Shown here piece by piece: positions 27,332 to 36,036 of a DNA stretch of 64,000 nt. The notes beneath the pieces are model-generated. The model did not search any database. It was not told where the DNA came from and saw only the letters and a program-made list of their open reading frames with translations. The stretch comes from Flavobacteria bacterium GWA2_35_26 (lineage in GTDB: Bacteria > Bacteroidota > Bacteroidia > Flavobacteriales > Flavobacteriaceae): positions 186,001-250,000 of the forward strand of contig MGWH01000002.1 of assembly GCA_001800905.1 (NCBI GenBank), in the 5' to 3' direction. How positions within the stretch are numbered: position 1 is the first letter of the stretch; the number at the start of each line of letters is the position of its first letter. The translations under genes and the position numbers were made by a program.

Positions 27332-28537
27332 ATGAAATATCAATTAGTAGCATTCTTATTTTTAGGAATCATAAGTATTCAAGCACAAAAATTAAAAAAA
27401 GGGCTTCCAGCAAAAAAACCTGCCATATCTCAAATGGCGAGCACAACTATAAATGACGGGATTTTTGCTACAATTCTAACCAATAAAGGATCCATTGTTC
27501 TTCAATTGGAATACCAAAAAACTCCAGTTACCGTTGCTAATTTTGTAAGTTTAGCAGAAGGGAAAAATACTTTTGTAACAGATGAAAAATTAAAAGGGAA
27601 ACCTTTTTATAACGGATTAAAATTTCACCGAGTACTTAAAAATTTCATGATACAAGGAGGTGACCCTATGGGCAATGGGTCAGGTGGTCCTGGCTATGCC
27701 TTTAAAGATGAGTTTACCGATTTAAAACACAACAAAGGAGGAATCCTTTCGATGGCCAATTCAGGTCCCGCTTCTAACGGTAGTCAATTTTTTATTACAC
27801 ACAAAGACACTCCTTGGTTAGATGGCGTTCACACCGTTTTTGGACATGTGACAGAAGGAATGGATGTGGTCAATAAAATTGAACAAAACGACCAAATTAT
27901 CACGATAACTATTTCACGAAAAGGAACTCAAGCGGCTAAATTCAATGCCGTTAAGGTATTTTCTGATTACTATGCTAACAAAGCAGAAGAGGCAAAAAAG
28001 CAAGCAATAATTGATGCTGAAAACAAAGCCAAACAAGCTGCTTTACAAGCTGAAAAAAAACGAATTTATCTTGAAAAATACAGTACCGTAATTAAAGAAA
28101 AGGCAGCTTATTTAGCGGCAAGCAAAGCTACAGCAATCACCACGCCTTCGGGATTACAATATGTAGTGCTTCAAAAAGGAAGTGGTGTCAAACCTGTAGA
28201 TGGCAGTACAATATATTTTAAATACGCTGGTTATTTTGAGGATGGAAATGTTTTTGACAGTAACTATGAAGAAGTAGCTAAAACTTTTGGACTATTCGAT
28301 CAAACACGAAAAGATCAAAATGGCTACCTAGCTTTTCCTTTTGAAGCCGGTAAAAAAACAGGAATGATTCAGGGGTTTATCGAAGGAATGAGTTTGATGA
28401 ATTTAGGTGATAAAATTCTTATGTACATGCCCTCTAAATTAGGATATGGCGAAAGAGGTAACGGACCTATTCCTCCGAACACTAATTTATTTTTTGAATT
28501 GGAAATTACAGACAAAGCACCTGCACTACAACAATAA
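27332..28537 (+). CDS. Exported protein with fused cyclophilin and FKBP isomerase domains (copy 2)
   Basis: A 401-residue paralogue of the preceding gene, with the same domain order. It has a plain signal peptide (MKYQLVAFLFLGIISIQAQ) instead of a lipobox, so it should be soluble in the periplasm. The cyclophilin part has FHRVLKNFMIQGGDP and GSQFFITHKDTPWLDG. A long charged helix (EEAKKQAIIDAENKAKQ) connects to the FKBP part, which ends IPPNTNLFFELEI. Tandem duplication followed by change of location is the simplest history. It is the last gene of the nrnA-gldI unit, closed by a strong hairpin. Confidence 0.92.
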   Translation: MKYQLVAFLFLGIISIQAQKLKKGLPAKKPAISQMASTTINDGIFATILTNKGSIVLQLEYQKTPVTVANFVSLAEGKNTFVTDEKLKGKPFYNGLKFHRVLKNFMIQGGDPMGNGSGGPGYAFKDEFTDLKHNKGGILSMANSGPASNGSQFFITHKDTPWLDGVHTVFGHVTEGMDVVNKIEQNDQIITITISRKGTQAAKFNAVKVFSDYYANKAEEAKKQAIIDAENKAKQAALQAEKKRIYLEKYSTVIKEKAAYLAASKATAITTPSGLQYVVLQKGSGVKPVDGSTIYFKYAGYFEDGNVFDSNYEEVAKTFGLFDQTRKDQNGYLAFPFEAGKKTGMIQGFIEGMSLMNLGDKILMYMPSKLGYGERGNGPIPPNTNLFFELEITDKAPALQQ

Positions 28538-28542
28538 ATTTT

Positions 28543-28581
28543 AAAAAAAAATCCTCAACAAATGTTGAGGATTTTTTTTAT
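28543..28581. terminator. Bidirectional terminator after the isomerase operon
   Basis: A run of A, then ATCCTCAACA, AA, TGTTGAGGAT and a run of T. It also serves the minus-strand gene ending at 28597. Confidence 0.9.
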
Positions 28582-28596
28582 AATAGAGTCATTAAA

Positions 28597-29034
28597 TTAC
28601 TTTCCAAACTTCCAATCGAACTCGTCTTTTACATTAATGATTGCTCCGATTTCAAATTTTACTACTTCTTCAAATTCCGTTTGAAAAATGATCCAATTTT
28701 CTTCATTGAAGAAGTTTTCAAACGTATCAAATTCTTCTTGGGTGAATTTAGTAATGTTTTGGGTGGCCAAATCTTTTTTTACATCAGCAATTTTTTTTCC
28801 AATAATTGTATTGCCAAATAACTCTAAATCATCACCAGATGCCACAATATACCCCAATTTAAAATCTTCCTCTTGATAGAAAGTCAAACGGGATTTAAGT
28901 TTGTTATACACTAAAATTTGGTTATCGTCTTCGTCTTTATAATTGCGGTCTGGTTTCCCGTAAATGGCTTCAACATCTTTTTGTTTCATACCAAAAAGCA
29001 ATTTATCGATTCCGTTTTTTAGATTAATTTTCAT
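28597..29034 (-). CDS. Hypothetical cytosolic protein
   Basis: A 145-residue acidic protein that I do not recognise. The start (LKNGIDKLLFGMKQKDVEAIYGKPD) resembles the helix-turn of SmpA/BamE-type domains, where a short helix precedes GKPD, but no signal peptide or lipobox is present. The middle has SRLTFYQEEDFKLGYIVASGDDLELFG, probably beta strands with a loop, and the end has several Trp and Phe residues. Such GxPD-containing proteins sometimes bind or mask partner surfaces. It is third in a unit after purM and a 118-residue protein, 32 bases apart. Confidence 0.65.
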   Translation of the reverse strand: MKINLKNGIDKLLFGMKQKDVEAIYGKPDRNYKDEDDNQILVYNKLKSRLTFYQEEDFKLGYIVASGDDLELFGNTIIGKKIADVKKDLATQNITKFTQEEFDTFENFFNEENWIIFQTEFEEVVKFEIGAIINVKDEFDWKFGK

Positions 29035-29066
29035 GATTTGTTGCGGTTTAAAAACTGTGATAAAAT

Positions 29067-29423
29067 CTATTCGTTCATTTCGTCAAAACGAACAGGCACT
29101 TGAGGGTCATAACATGGACATTTGAATTCTTCCAAAGTTGAAGCTAACAATTCCATCGTTTTACCTTCGGTTCCGTAACAATCAATTAGAATACTTTGTG
29201 ATGTTGTCTTTACTTGAAAAGCGCCTTTCCCATTGGAATTTTTCCAACTATTCTCATCTACTTTTTCCCAGCTTGAAAAAACACTAGCGATGCGATTTAG
29301 AATCACAGTAACAGGCAATTCTTCTAATCCTTCAACCATTTCCTGCTCAAGCAAAGCTTCGTAAACCAATTGATGATTCAAATAAACGCCTTCCTGATAC
29401 TGCCAAAATACTAATTCGTACAT
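29067..29423 (-). CDS. Hypothetical protein, 118 residues
   Basis: A small soluble acidic protein without recognised motifs. It begins MYELVFWQYQEGVYLNHQLVYEAL, predicted helical, then LPVTVILNRIASVFSSWEKVDE, followed by strands with FQVKTTSQSILIDCYG. A CPCYDP segment near the end offers two Cys residues. It starts 19 bases after purM ends and precedes another uncharacterised gene, so the three are probably one transcript. I do not see a link to purine synthesis beyond position. Confidence 0.62.
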   Translation of the reverse strand: MYELVFWQYQEGVYLNHQLVYEALLEQEMVEGLEELPVTVILNRIASVFSSWEKVDENSWKNSNGKGAFQVKTTSQSILIDCYGTEGKTMELLASTLEEFKCPCYDPQVPVRFDEMNE

Positions 29424-29442
29424 CTAATTGATTTAAATTATA

Positions 29443-30621
29443 TTAATACTCGAAAGTACCGTATTCGCTAGAAATAGTCAATTTTTTAGTAGCTGAAGCT
29501 TCCACTCTACCCACAATTTGAGCCTCTACGTTAAACGATTTTGAAATGGCAATGATATCTTGAGCAACCGCTTCAGGAACATACAATTCCATTCGGTGAC
29601 CACAATTGAAAACTTGGTACATTTCTTTCCAATCCGTTTTAGATTGCTCTTGAATCAATTGAAACAATGGCGGAACTGGAAATAAATTGTCCTTTACGAT
29701 ATGTAGATTATTTACAAAATGCAAAATTTTGGTTTGTGCTCCTCCACTACAATGCACCATTCCGTGAATTTCTTTGGATGAATAGGTATCTAAAATCTTC
29801 TTGATAATTGGCGCATAGGTTCTTGTTGGCGAAAGCACTAATTGTCCAGCGTCGATAGGTGAATTCTCTACAGCATCAGTCAAATTAACTTGACCAGAAT
29901 AAATCAATTCTTCAGGAACTGCAGCGTCAAAACTCTCTGGGTATTTGTGAGCCAAATATTTTCCAAACACATCGTGACGTGCCGAAGTCAAACCATTACT
30001 TCCCATACCGCCATTGTAACTTTTCTCGTAAGTAGCTTGTCCAAAAGAGGCCAAACCTACGATTACATCACCAGCCTGAATGTTTGCATTGTCAATTACT
30101 TTGGCACGTGGCATTCTTACCGTAACCGTAGAATCAACAATAATAGTTCGGACTAAATCGCCTACATCAGCGGTTTCTCCTCCAGTTGAATGAATGGTAA
30201 CTCCAAACGAATCCAATTCTTTGATCAATTCCTCTGTACCATTTATAATGGCGGAAATCACTTCGGCAGGAATTAGATTTTTATTTCTTCCAATAGTAGA
30301 TGAAAGCAAGATATTATCTGTAGCTCCTACACACAACAAATCGTCAATATTCATGATCAACGCATCTTGAGCGATACCTTTCCAAACCGAAACATTTCCT
30401 GTTTCTTTCCAATACATATACGCCAAAGATGATTTCGTACCTGCACCATCAGCGTGCATAATCAAACAGTAATTATCGTCTTGGGTTAAGTAATCGGGAA
30501 CGATTTTACAAAAGGCTTGTGGAAACAATCCTTTGTCAATGTTTTTAATCGCATTATGCACATCTTCTTTGGATGCCGAAACACCGCGTTGTGCATATCT
30601 TTTTGAAGTATCTGAACTCAT
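29443..30621 (-). CDS. purM: Phosphoribosylformylglycinamidine cyclo-ligase (AIR synthase) type protein
   Basis: A 392-residue PurM-fold protein, longer than the roughly 345 residues of the Escherichia coli enzyme. It forms the imidazole ring of AIR in purine synthesis. Visible landmarks are RYAQRGVSASKEDVHNAI, ADGAGTKSSLAY (nucleotide and Mg site), DALIMNIDDLLCVGA, STGGETADVGDL, then GMVHCSGGAQTKI and FNCGHRMELYVPE. The GGETA loop continues DVGDL rather than EMPGMY, marking a Bacteroidetes-type subfamily. Since no other candidate is seen, true PurM activity is likely but not certain. First gene of a three-gene unit. Confidence 0.85.
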   Translation of the reverse strand: MSSDTSKRYAQRGVSASKEDVHNAIKNIDKGLFPQAFCKIVPDYLTQDDNYCLIMHADGAGTKSSLAYMYWKETGNVSVWKGIAQDALIMNIDDLLCVGATDNILLSSTIGRNKNLIPAEVISAIINGTEELIKELDSFGVTIHSTGGETADVGDLVRTIIVDSTVTVRMPRAKVIDNANIQAGDVIVGLASFGQATYEKSYNGGMGSNGLTSARHDVFGKYLAHKYPESFDAAVPEELIYSGQVNLTDAVENSPIDAGQLVLSPTRTYAPIIKKILDTYSSKEIHGMVHCSGGAQTKILHFVNNLHIVKDNLFPVPPLFQLIQEQSKTDWKEMYQVFNCGHRMELYVPEAVAQDIIAISKSFNVEAQIVGRVEASATKKLTISSEYGTFEY

Positions 30622-30733
30622 GTAGTTGGTTGTGTAGTCTGCCTTTCGGCAAAATATATTTTGGGCAAAGATAATTATTTTTTTGGCTTTTGCCTAAGTA
30701 GAATTGGCAACAAATTATCTATTTTCTTTACCA

Positions 30734-30765
30734 AAAAAAAGCCCCTCGATTTCGAGAGGCTTTAA
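30734..30765 (-). terminator. Terminator of the type III glutamine synthetase gene
   Basis: On the minus strand AAGCCTCTCGA pairs with TCGAGGGGCTT with one mismatch and is followed by eight T. It lies 18 bases past the glnN stop. Confidence 0.8.
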
Positions 30766-30782
30766 GAAAATGAATATCAATA

Positions 30783-32972
30783 TTATTTGGTAAACAATAA
30801 TTCTCTGTATTTAGTCAATGTCCATAATTCGTTATCAACTAGCAATTCTAATTTGTCACAGTGATTTCTGATGACATCAAAATACGGCTTAACTTTAGCA
30901 CAGTAGGCTTCAGCCATTGCCTGTGCGTCGGTCAAACTATTGGCTTTTTTTCTTTCCTCTGTCATTTCTTCAACTTTCGTATTGATTCCTTCGATATGAG
31001 CCGAAATTTGTTTGATAATAGCAATTTGCTCTTTAGAAACACTTTCAAAATCTTTTCCGAAGATTTCTTTCAATCCACGAACGTTTTCAATCAAGGTGTT
31101 TTGGTAACGAATGGCTGTAGGAATTACATGATTACGAGCAATATCGCCCAAAACCCGACCTTCGATTTGGATTTTTTTGGTGTATTCTTCTAATTCAATT
31201 TCGTATCGAGCTTCTACCTCGATATGATTCATAATCCCTAATTCAGAAAACAAATCCAAGGCTTGTTTAGAAGCTCTCGCTTTCAATGCTTCGGGAGTAG
31301 TCTTGTAATTACTCAAGCCTCTTTTTGCCGCTTCTTGTTCCCAAGCATCACTATATCCATCCCCTTCAAACAAGATTTTTTTAGATTGTTTGATATATTC
31401 TCTTAAAACGTTAAAAATGGCATCGTCTTTTTTCATGCCTTTTTCATCTATCAAAGTATCAACTTCTACTTTAAAATCGCGCAATTGTTTGGCTACAATT
31501 GCATTCAAAGTAGTCATCGCATTAGAACAATTGGCAGAAGAACCTACAGCTCTAAATTCAAATTTATTTCCTGTAAAGGCAAAAGGTGAGGTTCTATTTC
31601 TATCGGTATTATCCAACATTAAATCTGGAATTTTACCAACTACATTTAATTTTAAGTCGGTTTTTTCTTCAGGAGATAATTTTCCTGTGGTAACCCCTTC
31701 TAACTCCGCTAAGACTTTAGTTAATGATTCACCAATAAAAACTGAAATAATGGCTGGTGGCGCTTCATTAGCTCCCAATCGATGGTCGTTACTTGCTGTG
31801 GCAATTGAAGCTCTTAACAACGATTCGTTATCATTAACCGCCTTAATGGTATTAATAAAGAAAGTCAAAAACTGCAAATTACTCATTGGCGTTTTGCTTG
31901 GACTCAACAAGTTAACTCCAGTATCAGTTGCTAAGGACCAGTTGTTGTGTTTACCAGAACCATTAACCCCTTTGAACGGTTTTTCATGAAATAACACTTT
32001 CAAATCGTGACGCTCAGCTACCTTTTCCATTACGTCCATCAACAAACAGTTGTGATCTACGGCTAAATTGGTTTCTTCAAAAATTGGAGCCAACTCAAAT
32101 TGGTTTGGTGCCACTTCATTGTGACGTGTTTTAACGGGAATCCCCAATAACATACATTCTTGTTCCAAATCCCTCATGTAGGTTAAAGCACGGGTTGGAA
32201 TAGATCCAAAATAATGATCGTCCAATTGTTGTCCTTTCGCTGAGGTATGTCCTAACAAAGTACGCCCTGTCATCATCAAATCAGGACGTGATTTTGCTAA
32301 CGAACGATCAATTAAAAAATATTCTTGTTCCCACCCTAAAGTGGCAGTTACTTTTTTTACATTTTTATCAAAATACTTACACACTTCTGTAGCGGCATCG
32401 TCCATAACTGTAAGTGCTCGCAATAAAGGTGTTTTATAATCTAAAGCCTCACCGGTATAGGAAATAAAAACTGTTGGTATACATAAAGTAGTTCCAAAAA
32501 TGAATGCTGGAGATGTTGGATCCCAAGCGGTATAGCCTCTTGCTTCAAACGTATTTCGGATACCTCCATTTGGAAAACTAGAGGCGTCAGGTTCTTGTTG
32601 TACCAATTGGGCACCGCCAAATTTTTCAACAGGATCACTGCCATCATAAGACGTTTCGAAGAAAGCATCGTGTTTTTCAGCCGTTGTACCAGTTAACGGT
32701 TGAAACCAGTGTGTATAATGCGTTACTCCTTTAGAAAGCGCCCATTCCTTCATTCCCATCGCTACATAATCAGCAATTTTTCTGTCGATTTTTGTTCCGT
32801 GTTGAATTGCACCTTGTACTGCTTTATAGGCTTCTGAAGTCAAGTAGTGCTTCATCGCTTTAGCGTTAAAAACATTAGACCCAAAAAGGATTGATTTTTT
32901 TTCGGTCTCTTCAAAGTGGAGTGGCTTTCTTGTAGAGGCTTCTCTCAAAGCTTGAAAACGTATTGTTGACAT
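30783..32972 (-). CDS. glnN: Glutamine synthetase type III
   Basis: A 729-residue GSIII, which makes glutamine from glutamate, ammonia and ATP, usually as a double hexameric ring. Visible features are the N-terminal GSIII segment FGSNVFNAKAMKHYL, WEQEYFLID (metal-binding Glu), KTRHNEVAPNQFELAP, VNGSGKHNNWSLATD, SNDHRLGANEAPPAIIS and NRTSPFAFTGNKFEFRAVGSS for ATP and metal binding. A long helical C-terminal extension of about 200 residues is specific to type III. It is transcribed away from a type II enzyme, from a shared 268-base region, and ends at a terminator. Confidence 0.98.
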   Translation of the reverse strand: MSTIRFQALREASTRKPLHFEETEKKSILFGSNVFNAKAMKHYLTSEAYKAVQGAIQHGTKIDRKIADYVAMGMKEWALSKGVTHYTHWFQPLTGTTAEKHDAFFETSYDGSDPVEKFGGAQLVQQEPDASSFPNGGIRNTFEARGYTAWDPTSPAFIFGTTLCIPTVFISYTGEALDYKTPLLRALTVMDDAATEVCKYFDKNVKKVTATLGWEQEYFLIDRSLAKSRPDLMMTGRTLLGHTSAKGQQLDDHYFGSIPTRALTYMRDLEQECMLLGIPVKTRHNEVAPNQFELAPIFEETNLAVDHNCLLMDVMEKVAERHDLKVLFHEKPFKGVNGSGKHNNWSLATDTGVNLLSPSKTPMSNLQFLTFFINTIKAVNDNESLLRASIATASNDHRLGANEAPPAIISVFIGESLTKVLAELEGVTTGKLSPEEKTDLKLNVVGKIPDLMLDNTDRNRTSPFAFTGNKFEFRAVGSSANCSNAMTTLNAIVAKQLRDFKVEVDTLIDEKGMKKDDAIFNVLREYIKQSKKILFEGDGYSDAWEQEAAKRGLSNYKTTPEALKARASKQALDLFSELGIMNHIEVEARYEIELEEYTKKIQIEGRVLGDIARNHVIPTAIRYQNTLIENVRGLKEIFGKDFESVSKEQIAIIKQISAHIEGINTKVEEMTEERKKANSLTDAQAMAEAYCAKVKPYFDVIRNHCDKLELLVDNELWTLTKYRELLFTK

Positions 32973-33017
32973 TTTGACAATTTTAAATTATTAAATACTC
33001 ATTTTCACTAACTAAAG

Positions 33018-33051
33018 CAAAGATATACAATAATGAACAATAAAAAATCAA
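33018..33051 (-). promoter_or_regulatory. Promoter of glnN
   Basis: On the minus strand TTG (33051-33049), a 23-base spacer, then TATCTTTG (33025-33018), 45 bases before the ATG. The -7 element is a good match, the spacer long. Confidence 0.5.
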
Positions 33052-33107
33052 CAGTGGCTTTTGCGAAATTATTTTTTATCTGTGTAAAAAATTGATATTT
33101 TTTAAAT

Positions 33108-33167
33108 ATACCCCCAATAAAATGCAGTTCTGTGAAAAGTAACTTATTACAATATAAAAATACCCCC
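33108..33167. repeat. Two direct ATACCCCC boxes between the glutamine synthetase genes
   Basis: ATACCCCC occurs at 33108-33115 and 33160-33167, 52 bases apart (about five helical turns) in an otherwise AT-rich region. Both lie upstream of the type II gene's -7 element (33196) and of the glnN promoter. They could bind a nitrogen regulator. Confidence 0.5.
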
Positions 33168-33195
33168 TTTTTTTTCAGCACTAAAAAAAATAATT

Positions 33196-33203
33196 TAAAT
33201 TTG
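33196..33203 (+). promoter_or_regulatory. Likely -7 element of the type II glutamine synthetase gene
   Basis: TAAATTTG matches TAnnTTTG and lies 37 bases before the ATG at 33241. The -33 position is a run of T without the final G. Confidence 0.5.
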
Positions 33204-33240
33204 TGCCAGAAATTGAATCACACAACAAATTTATAGTATC

Positions 33241-34257
33241 ATGGCTAAAATTAAATTAGAATACCTTTGGTTAGATGGTTACGAACCAACTCAAAATCTT
33301 AGAAGTAAAACTAAAGTAGAAGAGCACGAAAACTTTCAAGGCACTTTAGCAGAAATTGGAAACTGGTCTTTTGACGGGTCTTCAACAAAACAAGCTGAAG
33401 GCGGATCTTCTGACTGTTTATTAGTACCAGTTGCAATCTATCCAGATCCAACTCGTGTTAATGGATACTTAGTAATGTCAGAAGTTATGTATGCTGACGG
33501 AACTCCACATCCTTCTAATGGTAGAGCAACTATCGACGACGAGGATGACGATTTCTGGTTTGGTTTTGAGCAAGAATATTTCATCATGGATACTAAGACT
33601 TTATTGCCTTTAGGATTCCCTGTTGGAGGTTATCCTGCACCACAAGGTATGTACTACTGTTCAGTTGGCGGAAAAAACACTCACGGAAGAAAATTAGTAG
33701 AAGAGCATGCTGATTTATGTATTGCTGCTGGAATCAACTTTGAAGGAATTAACCAAGAAGTAGCTTGTGGACAATGGGAATTCCAATTGTTTGCTAAAGG
33801 AGCTAAAAAAGCTGGTGATGAAATCTGGGTTGCTAGATATTTATTAGATCGTTTGACTGAGAAATATGGTTACTATATTGAATACCACCCAAAACCATTA
33901 GGAGATACTGACTGGAACGGTTCTGGTATGCACGCTAACTTCTCTAACAATGTATTAAGAACATGTGGAGATCAAGCTACTTACGAAAAAATTTGTGAAG
34001 CGTTCCGTCCTGTAACTAAAGAACACATTGCAGTTTATGGTGCTTATAACGACTTACGTTTAACTGGTAAACACGAAACAGCTTCAATTCACGATTTCTC
34101 TTATGGAGTATCTGACAGAGGAGCTTCAATCCGTATTCCATTAATTACTGTTCAAAAAGGATGGAAAGGTTGGTTGGAAGACAGAAGACCAGCTTCAAAT
34201 GGAGATCCATACAAAATTGCTGCTAGAATTATCAAAACTGTAAAATCAGTATTGTAA
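33241..34257 (+). CDS. glnII: Glutamine synthetase type II (eukaryote-like)
   Basis: A 338-residue enzyme of the GSII class, the short form shared with eukaryotes and some bacteria. NWSFDGSSTKQAEGGSSDC is the N-terminal beta-grasp with the latch region. FGFEQEYFIMD carries the metal-binding Glu, followed by GINQEVACGQWEFQ, GSGMHANFSN (ammonium and glutamate sites) and the C-terminal RGASIRIP with a conserved Arg. No adenylylation Tyr loop of the type I class is seen. It is divergent from glnN, with about 268 bases between the two start codons, and ends at a terminator. Two isoforms suggest different ammonium or ATP conditions. Confidence 0.97.
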   Translation: MAKIKLEYLWLDGYEPTQNLRSKTKVEEHENFQGTLAEIGNWSFDGSSTKQAEGGSSDCLLVPVAIYPDPTRVNGYLVMSEVMYADGTPHPSNGRATIDDEDDDFWFGFEQEYFIMDTKTLLPLGFPVGGYPAPQGMYYCSVGGKNTHGRKLVEEHADLCIAAGINFEGINQEVACGQWEFQLFAKGAKKAGDEIWVARYLLDRLTEKYGYYIEYHPKPLGDTDWNGSGMHANFSNNVLRTCGDQATYEKICEAFRPVTKEHIAVYGAYNDLRLTGKHETASIHDFSYGVSDRGASIRIPLITVQKGWKGWLEDRRPASNGDPYKIAARIIKTVKSVL

Positions 34258-34280
34258 TTTTATTTCAATTATATCAAATG

Positions 34281-34309
34281 AGTGCCTTCCAGAAGAAGGC
34301 ACTTTTTTT
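34281..34309 (+). terminator. Terminator of the type II glutamine synthetase gene
   Basis: AGTGCCTTC pairs with GAAGGCACT (loop CAGAA) and is followed by a T run, 23 bases after the stop. Confidence 0.92.
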
Positions 34310-34341
34310 ATTCCTAATTTTAAAAACCTTATTTTTGTTGT

Positions 34342-34902
34342 ATGGAAAGTACATTAAAATTATACATGGTCATGTTGGGTTGCACTCCCAAAGGCCGATT
34401 TACCGAACAGCATGATATTTTTTTCGGAATAGGTAATTCCTTGAAAGAATTAATTCCGCATATGAAAGCTTTTTGGCCAGAAGCCAAAGGAAAAATCCAT
34501 ATTGATGCGTGGCGCGAAGTAACAGCAGTTACTAATTATTCAATTACTATAGTTCCTAAAAAAACAACCGAAAGCAACGAGAAATTATTCTTTATTAATT
34601 TAGGAGGTTACAAAGAAAATGAATTCGAAGAATATCATTATAAAACTTTGGCTATAGCCGAAAGCTTGGGTAAGGCAGCTAAAATTGCTAAAGCCACTAC
34701 TTTCTATAAACACTTTAGTTTTCCTGGAGCTACTTCACATATTGATGATAAATACGGTATTGATGTTGATGACATTCACAACGTAAATGATATTTTAGCA
34801 CCGATTTTTAAAGAGCAGTATTCCTTACAAATTAGAACTTCTAAAACAGCTATACAAGAGGACATCCTTCATATTGGATATGTAAAAATTGACAGCTTAT
34901 AA
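34342..34902 (+). CDS. DUF1543 domain-containing protein
   Basis: A 186-residue soluble protein with two tandem halves of the DUF1543 type. The first half (LYMVMLGCTPKGRFTEQHDIFF, here in two parts LYMVMLGCTPKGR and EQHDIFFGIG) and the second (FFINLGGYKENEFEEYHY then DDIHNVNDIL) match the family, common in Bacteroidetes and gamma-proteobacteria. Function is unknown. There is no signal peptide. It stands between the glutamine synthetase terminator and purU, with a possible weak hairpin after it, so it is likely monocistronic. Confidence 0.8.
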   Translation: MESTLKLYMVMLGCTPKGRFTEQHDIFFGIGNSLKELIPHMKAFWPEAKGKIHIDAWREVTAVTNYSITIVPKKTTESNEKLFFINLGGYKENEFEEYHYKTLAIAESLGKAAKIAKATTFYKHFSFPGATSHIDDKYGIDVDDIHNVNDILAPIFKEQYSLQIRTSKTAIQEDILHIGYVKIDSL

Positions 34903-34914
34903 ACTTAGTTTTAT

Positions 34915-34940
34915 AAAACAATTCTGTTCTAGATTGTTTT
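34915..34940 (+). terminator. Possible weak terminator after the DUF1543 gene
   Basis: AAAACAAT and ATTGTTTT pair around a 10-base loop. Only the T in the stem arm follows, so termination may be partial. Confidence 0.4.
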
Positions 34941-35022
34941 AAAAATAAGGTGATTCAATTGAAAAATAGGTTTAGATTTGAAAATACATTAACAACAAAT
35001 AAAGAGTTTCAAATAAAAACAT

Positions 35023-35877
35023 ATGCAACGAATTACAATCCTTATTCACTGCGAAGATCAAAAATCAATTATAGCCACAGTTACTAATTATATTGCGTCT
35101 ATCGACGGAAATATCATTTACCTAGATCAACATGTAGATGCTGACGAGAATGTGTTTTTCATGCGATTAGAATGCGAGTTTAGCGCCAAAGATTGGAATT
35201 TAAATTCCATCAAATCGCATTTTGAAACCCATTTAGCCAATCCATTCAATATGAATTGGGAAATTTATCCTCAAGAGCAAAAACCCAAAATGGCATTGTT
35301 TATTTCAAAATACGACCATTGCTTGTATGATATTTTAGGCCGTTACAGTGCTGGAGAATTGAATCTTGAAATTCCATTAATTATTAGTAATCACGAAGAT
35401 TTACGATCGGTAGCCGAACGTTTTGAGATTCCGTTTGAATATGTTCCTTTTACCAAAGAAATTAAAGCGCAAGGCGAACATCAACAATTGGATTTGTTAG
35501 CCAAATACCAAATTGACTTTGTCGTATTGGCGCGTTATATGCAAATTATCACTCCTAATTTAATTGCAGCTTACAAAAACAAAATCATCAATATCCACCA
35601 CTCGTTTTTACCTGCATTTCCGGGTGCCAAACCCTACCATTCGGCTTTCAAACGTGGCGTGAAAATTATTGGAGCTACCAGCCATTATGTAACCGAAGAA
35701 TTAGACGAAGGACCAATAATCGAACAAGACATTACGCGCGTATCCCACTCTCATTCGATAGAAGATTTCATTATGAAAGGGCGTGATTTGGAACGTATGG
35801 TTTTGGCAAGAGCTATAAAACTACATTCAGAACGCAAAACCATTGTGTATAATAATAAGACCGTAGTTTTTGCTTAG
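35023..35877 (+). CDS. purU: Formyltetrahydrofolate deformylase
   Basis: A 284-residue enzyme that hydrolyses 10-formyl-THF to THF and formate, feeding formate to purine synthesis and balancing one-carbon pools. An N-terminal ACT domain (ITILIHCEDQKSIIATVTNYI, about 3-80) precedes the formyltransferase-fold domain. The catalytic Asn-His-Asp set is seen in INIHHSFLPAFPGAKPYHSAF (split: INIHHSFLPAF and GAKPYHSAF) and EELDEGPII with GATSHYV. The normal PurU length rules out PurN. Followed by a 126-base tail ending in a hairpin terminator. Confidence 0.95.
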   Translation: MQRITILIHCEDQKSIIATVTNYIASIDGNIIYLDQHVDADENVFFMRLECEFSAKDWNLNSIKSHFETHLANPFNMNWEIYPQEQKPKMALFISKYDHCLYDILGRYSAGELNLEIPLIISNHEDLRSVAERFEIPFEYVPFTKEIKAQGEHQQLDLLAKYQIDFVVLARYMQIITPNLIAAYKNKIINIHHSFLPAFPGAKPYHSAFKRGVKIIGATSHYVTEELDEGPIIEQDITRVSHSHSIEDFIMKGRDLERMVLARAIKLHSERKTIVYNNKTVVFA

Positions 35878-36002
35878 TGCTAAACTTAACGAAACTCCAA
35901 CAAACAAATAACATAACCTTAACAGTAATTAGCTCACTATCAGCTTACTTTTGTATTCGTAATGAGCTGGTTACTCGTTATTTGGTTTTGGTTAGTAAAA
36001 GG

Positions 36003-36036
36003 AATGTCGATAGCTTTGGTGCCTCGGCATTTTTTT
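36003..36036 (+). terminator. Terminator of purU
   Basis: AATGTCGA pairs with TCGGCATT (one G-U pair) around a 13-base loop, followed by a T run. The T run overlaps the stop of the convergent hydrolase gene. Confidence 0.75.

Noticed and set aside
31390..31989. A 199-residue ORF opposite the type III glutamine synthetase gene
   Set aside because: The whole length is antisense to conserved coding sequence with all catalytic motifs, and low codon quality is expected from the reverse frame.
35878..36002. A hidden gene between purU and the alpha/beta hydrolase
   Set aside because: The only frames are short, cross the convergent hydrolase gene and carry no recognisable sequence; the stretch looks like a purU 3' tail ending at a terminator.
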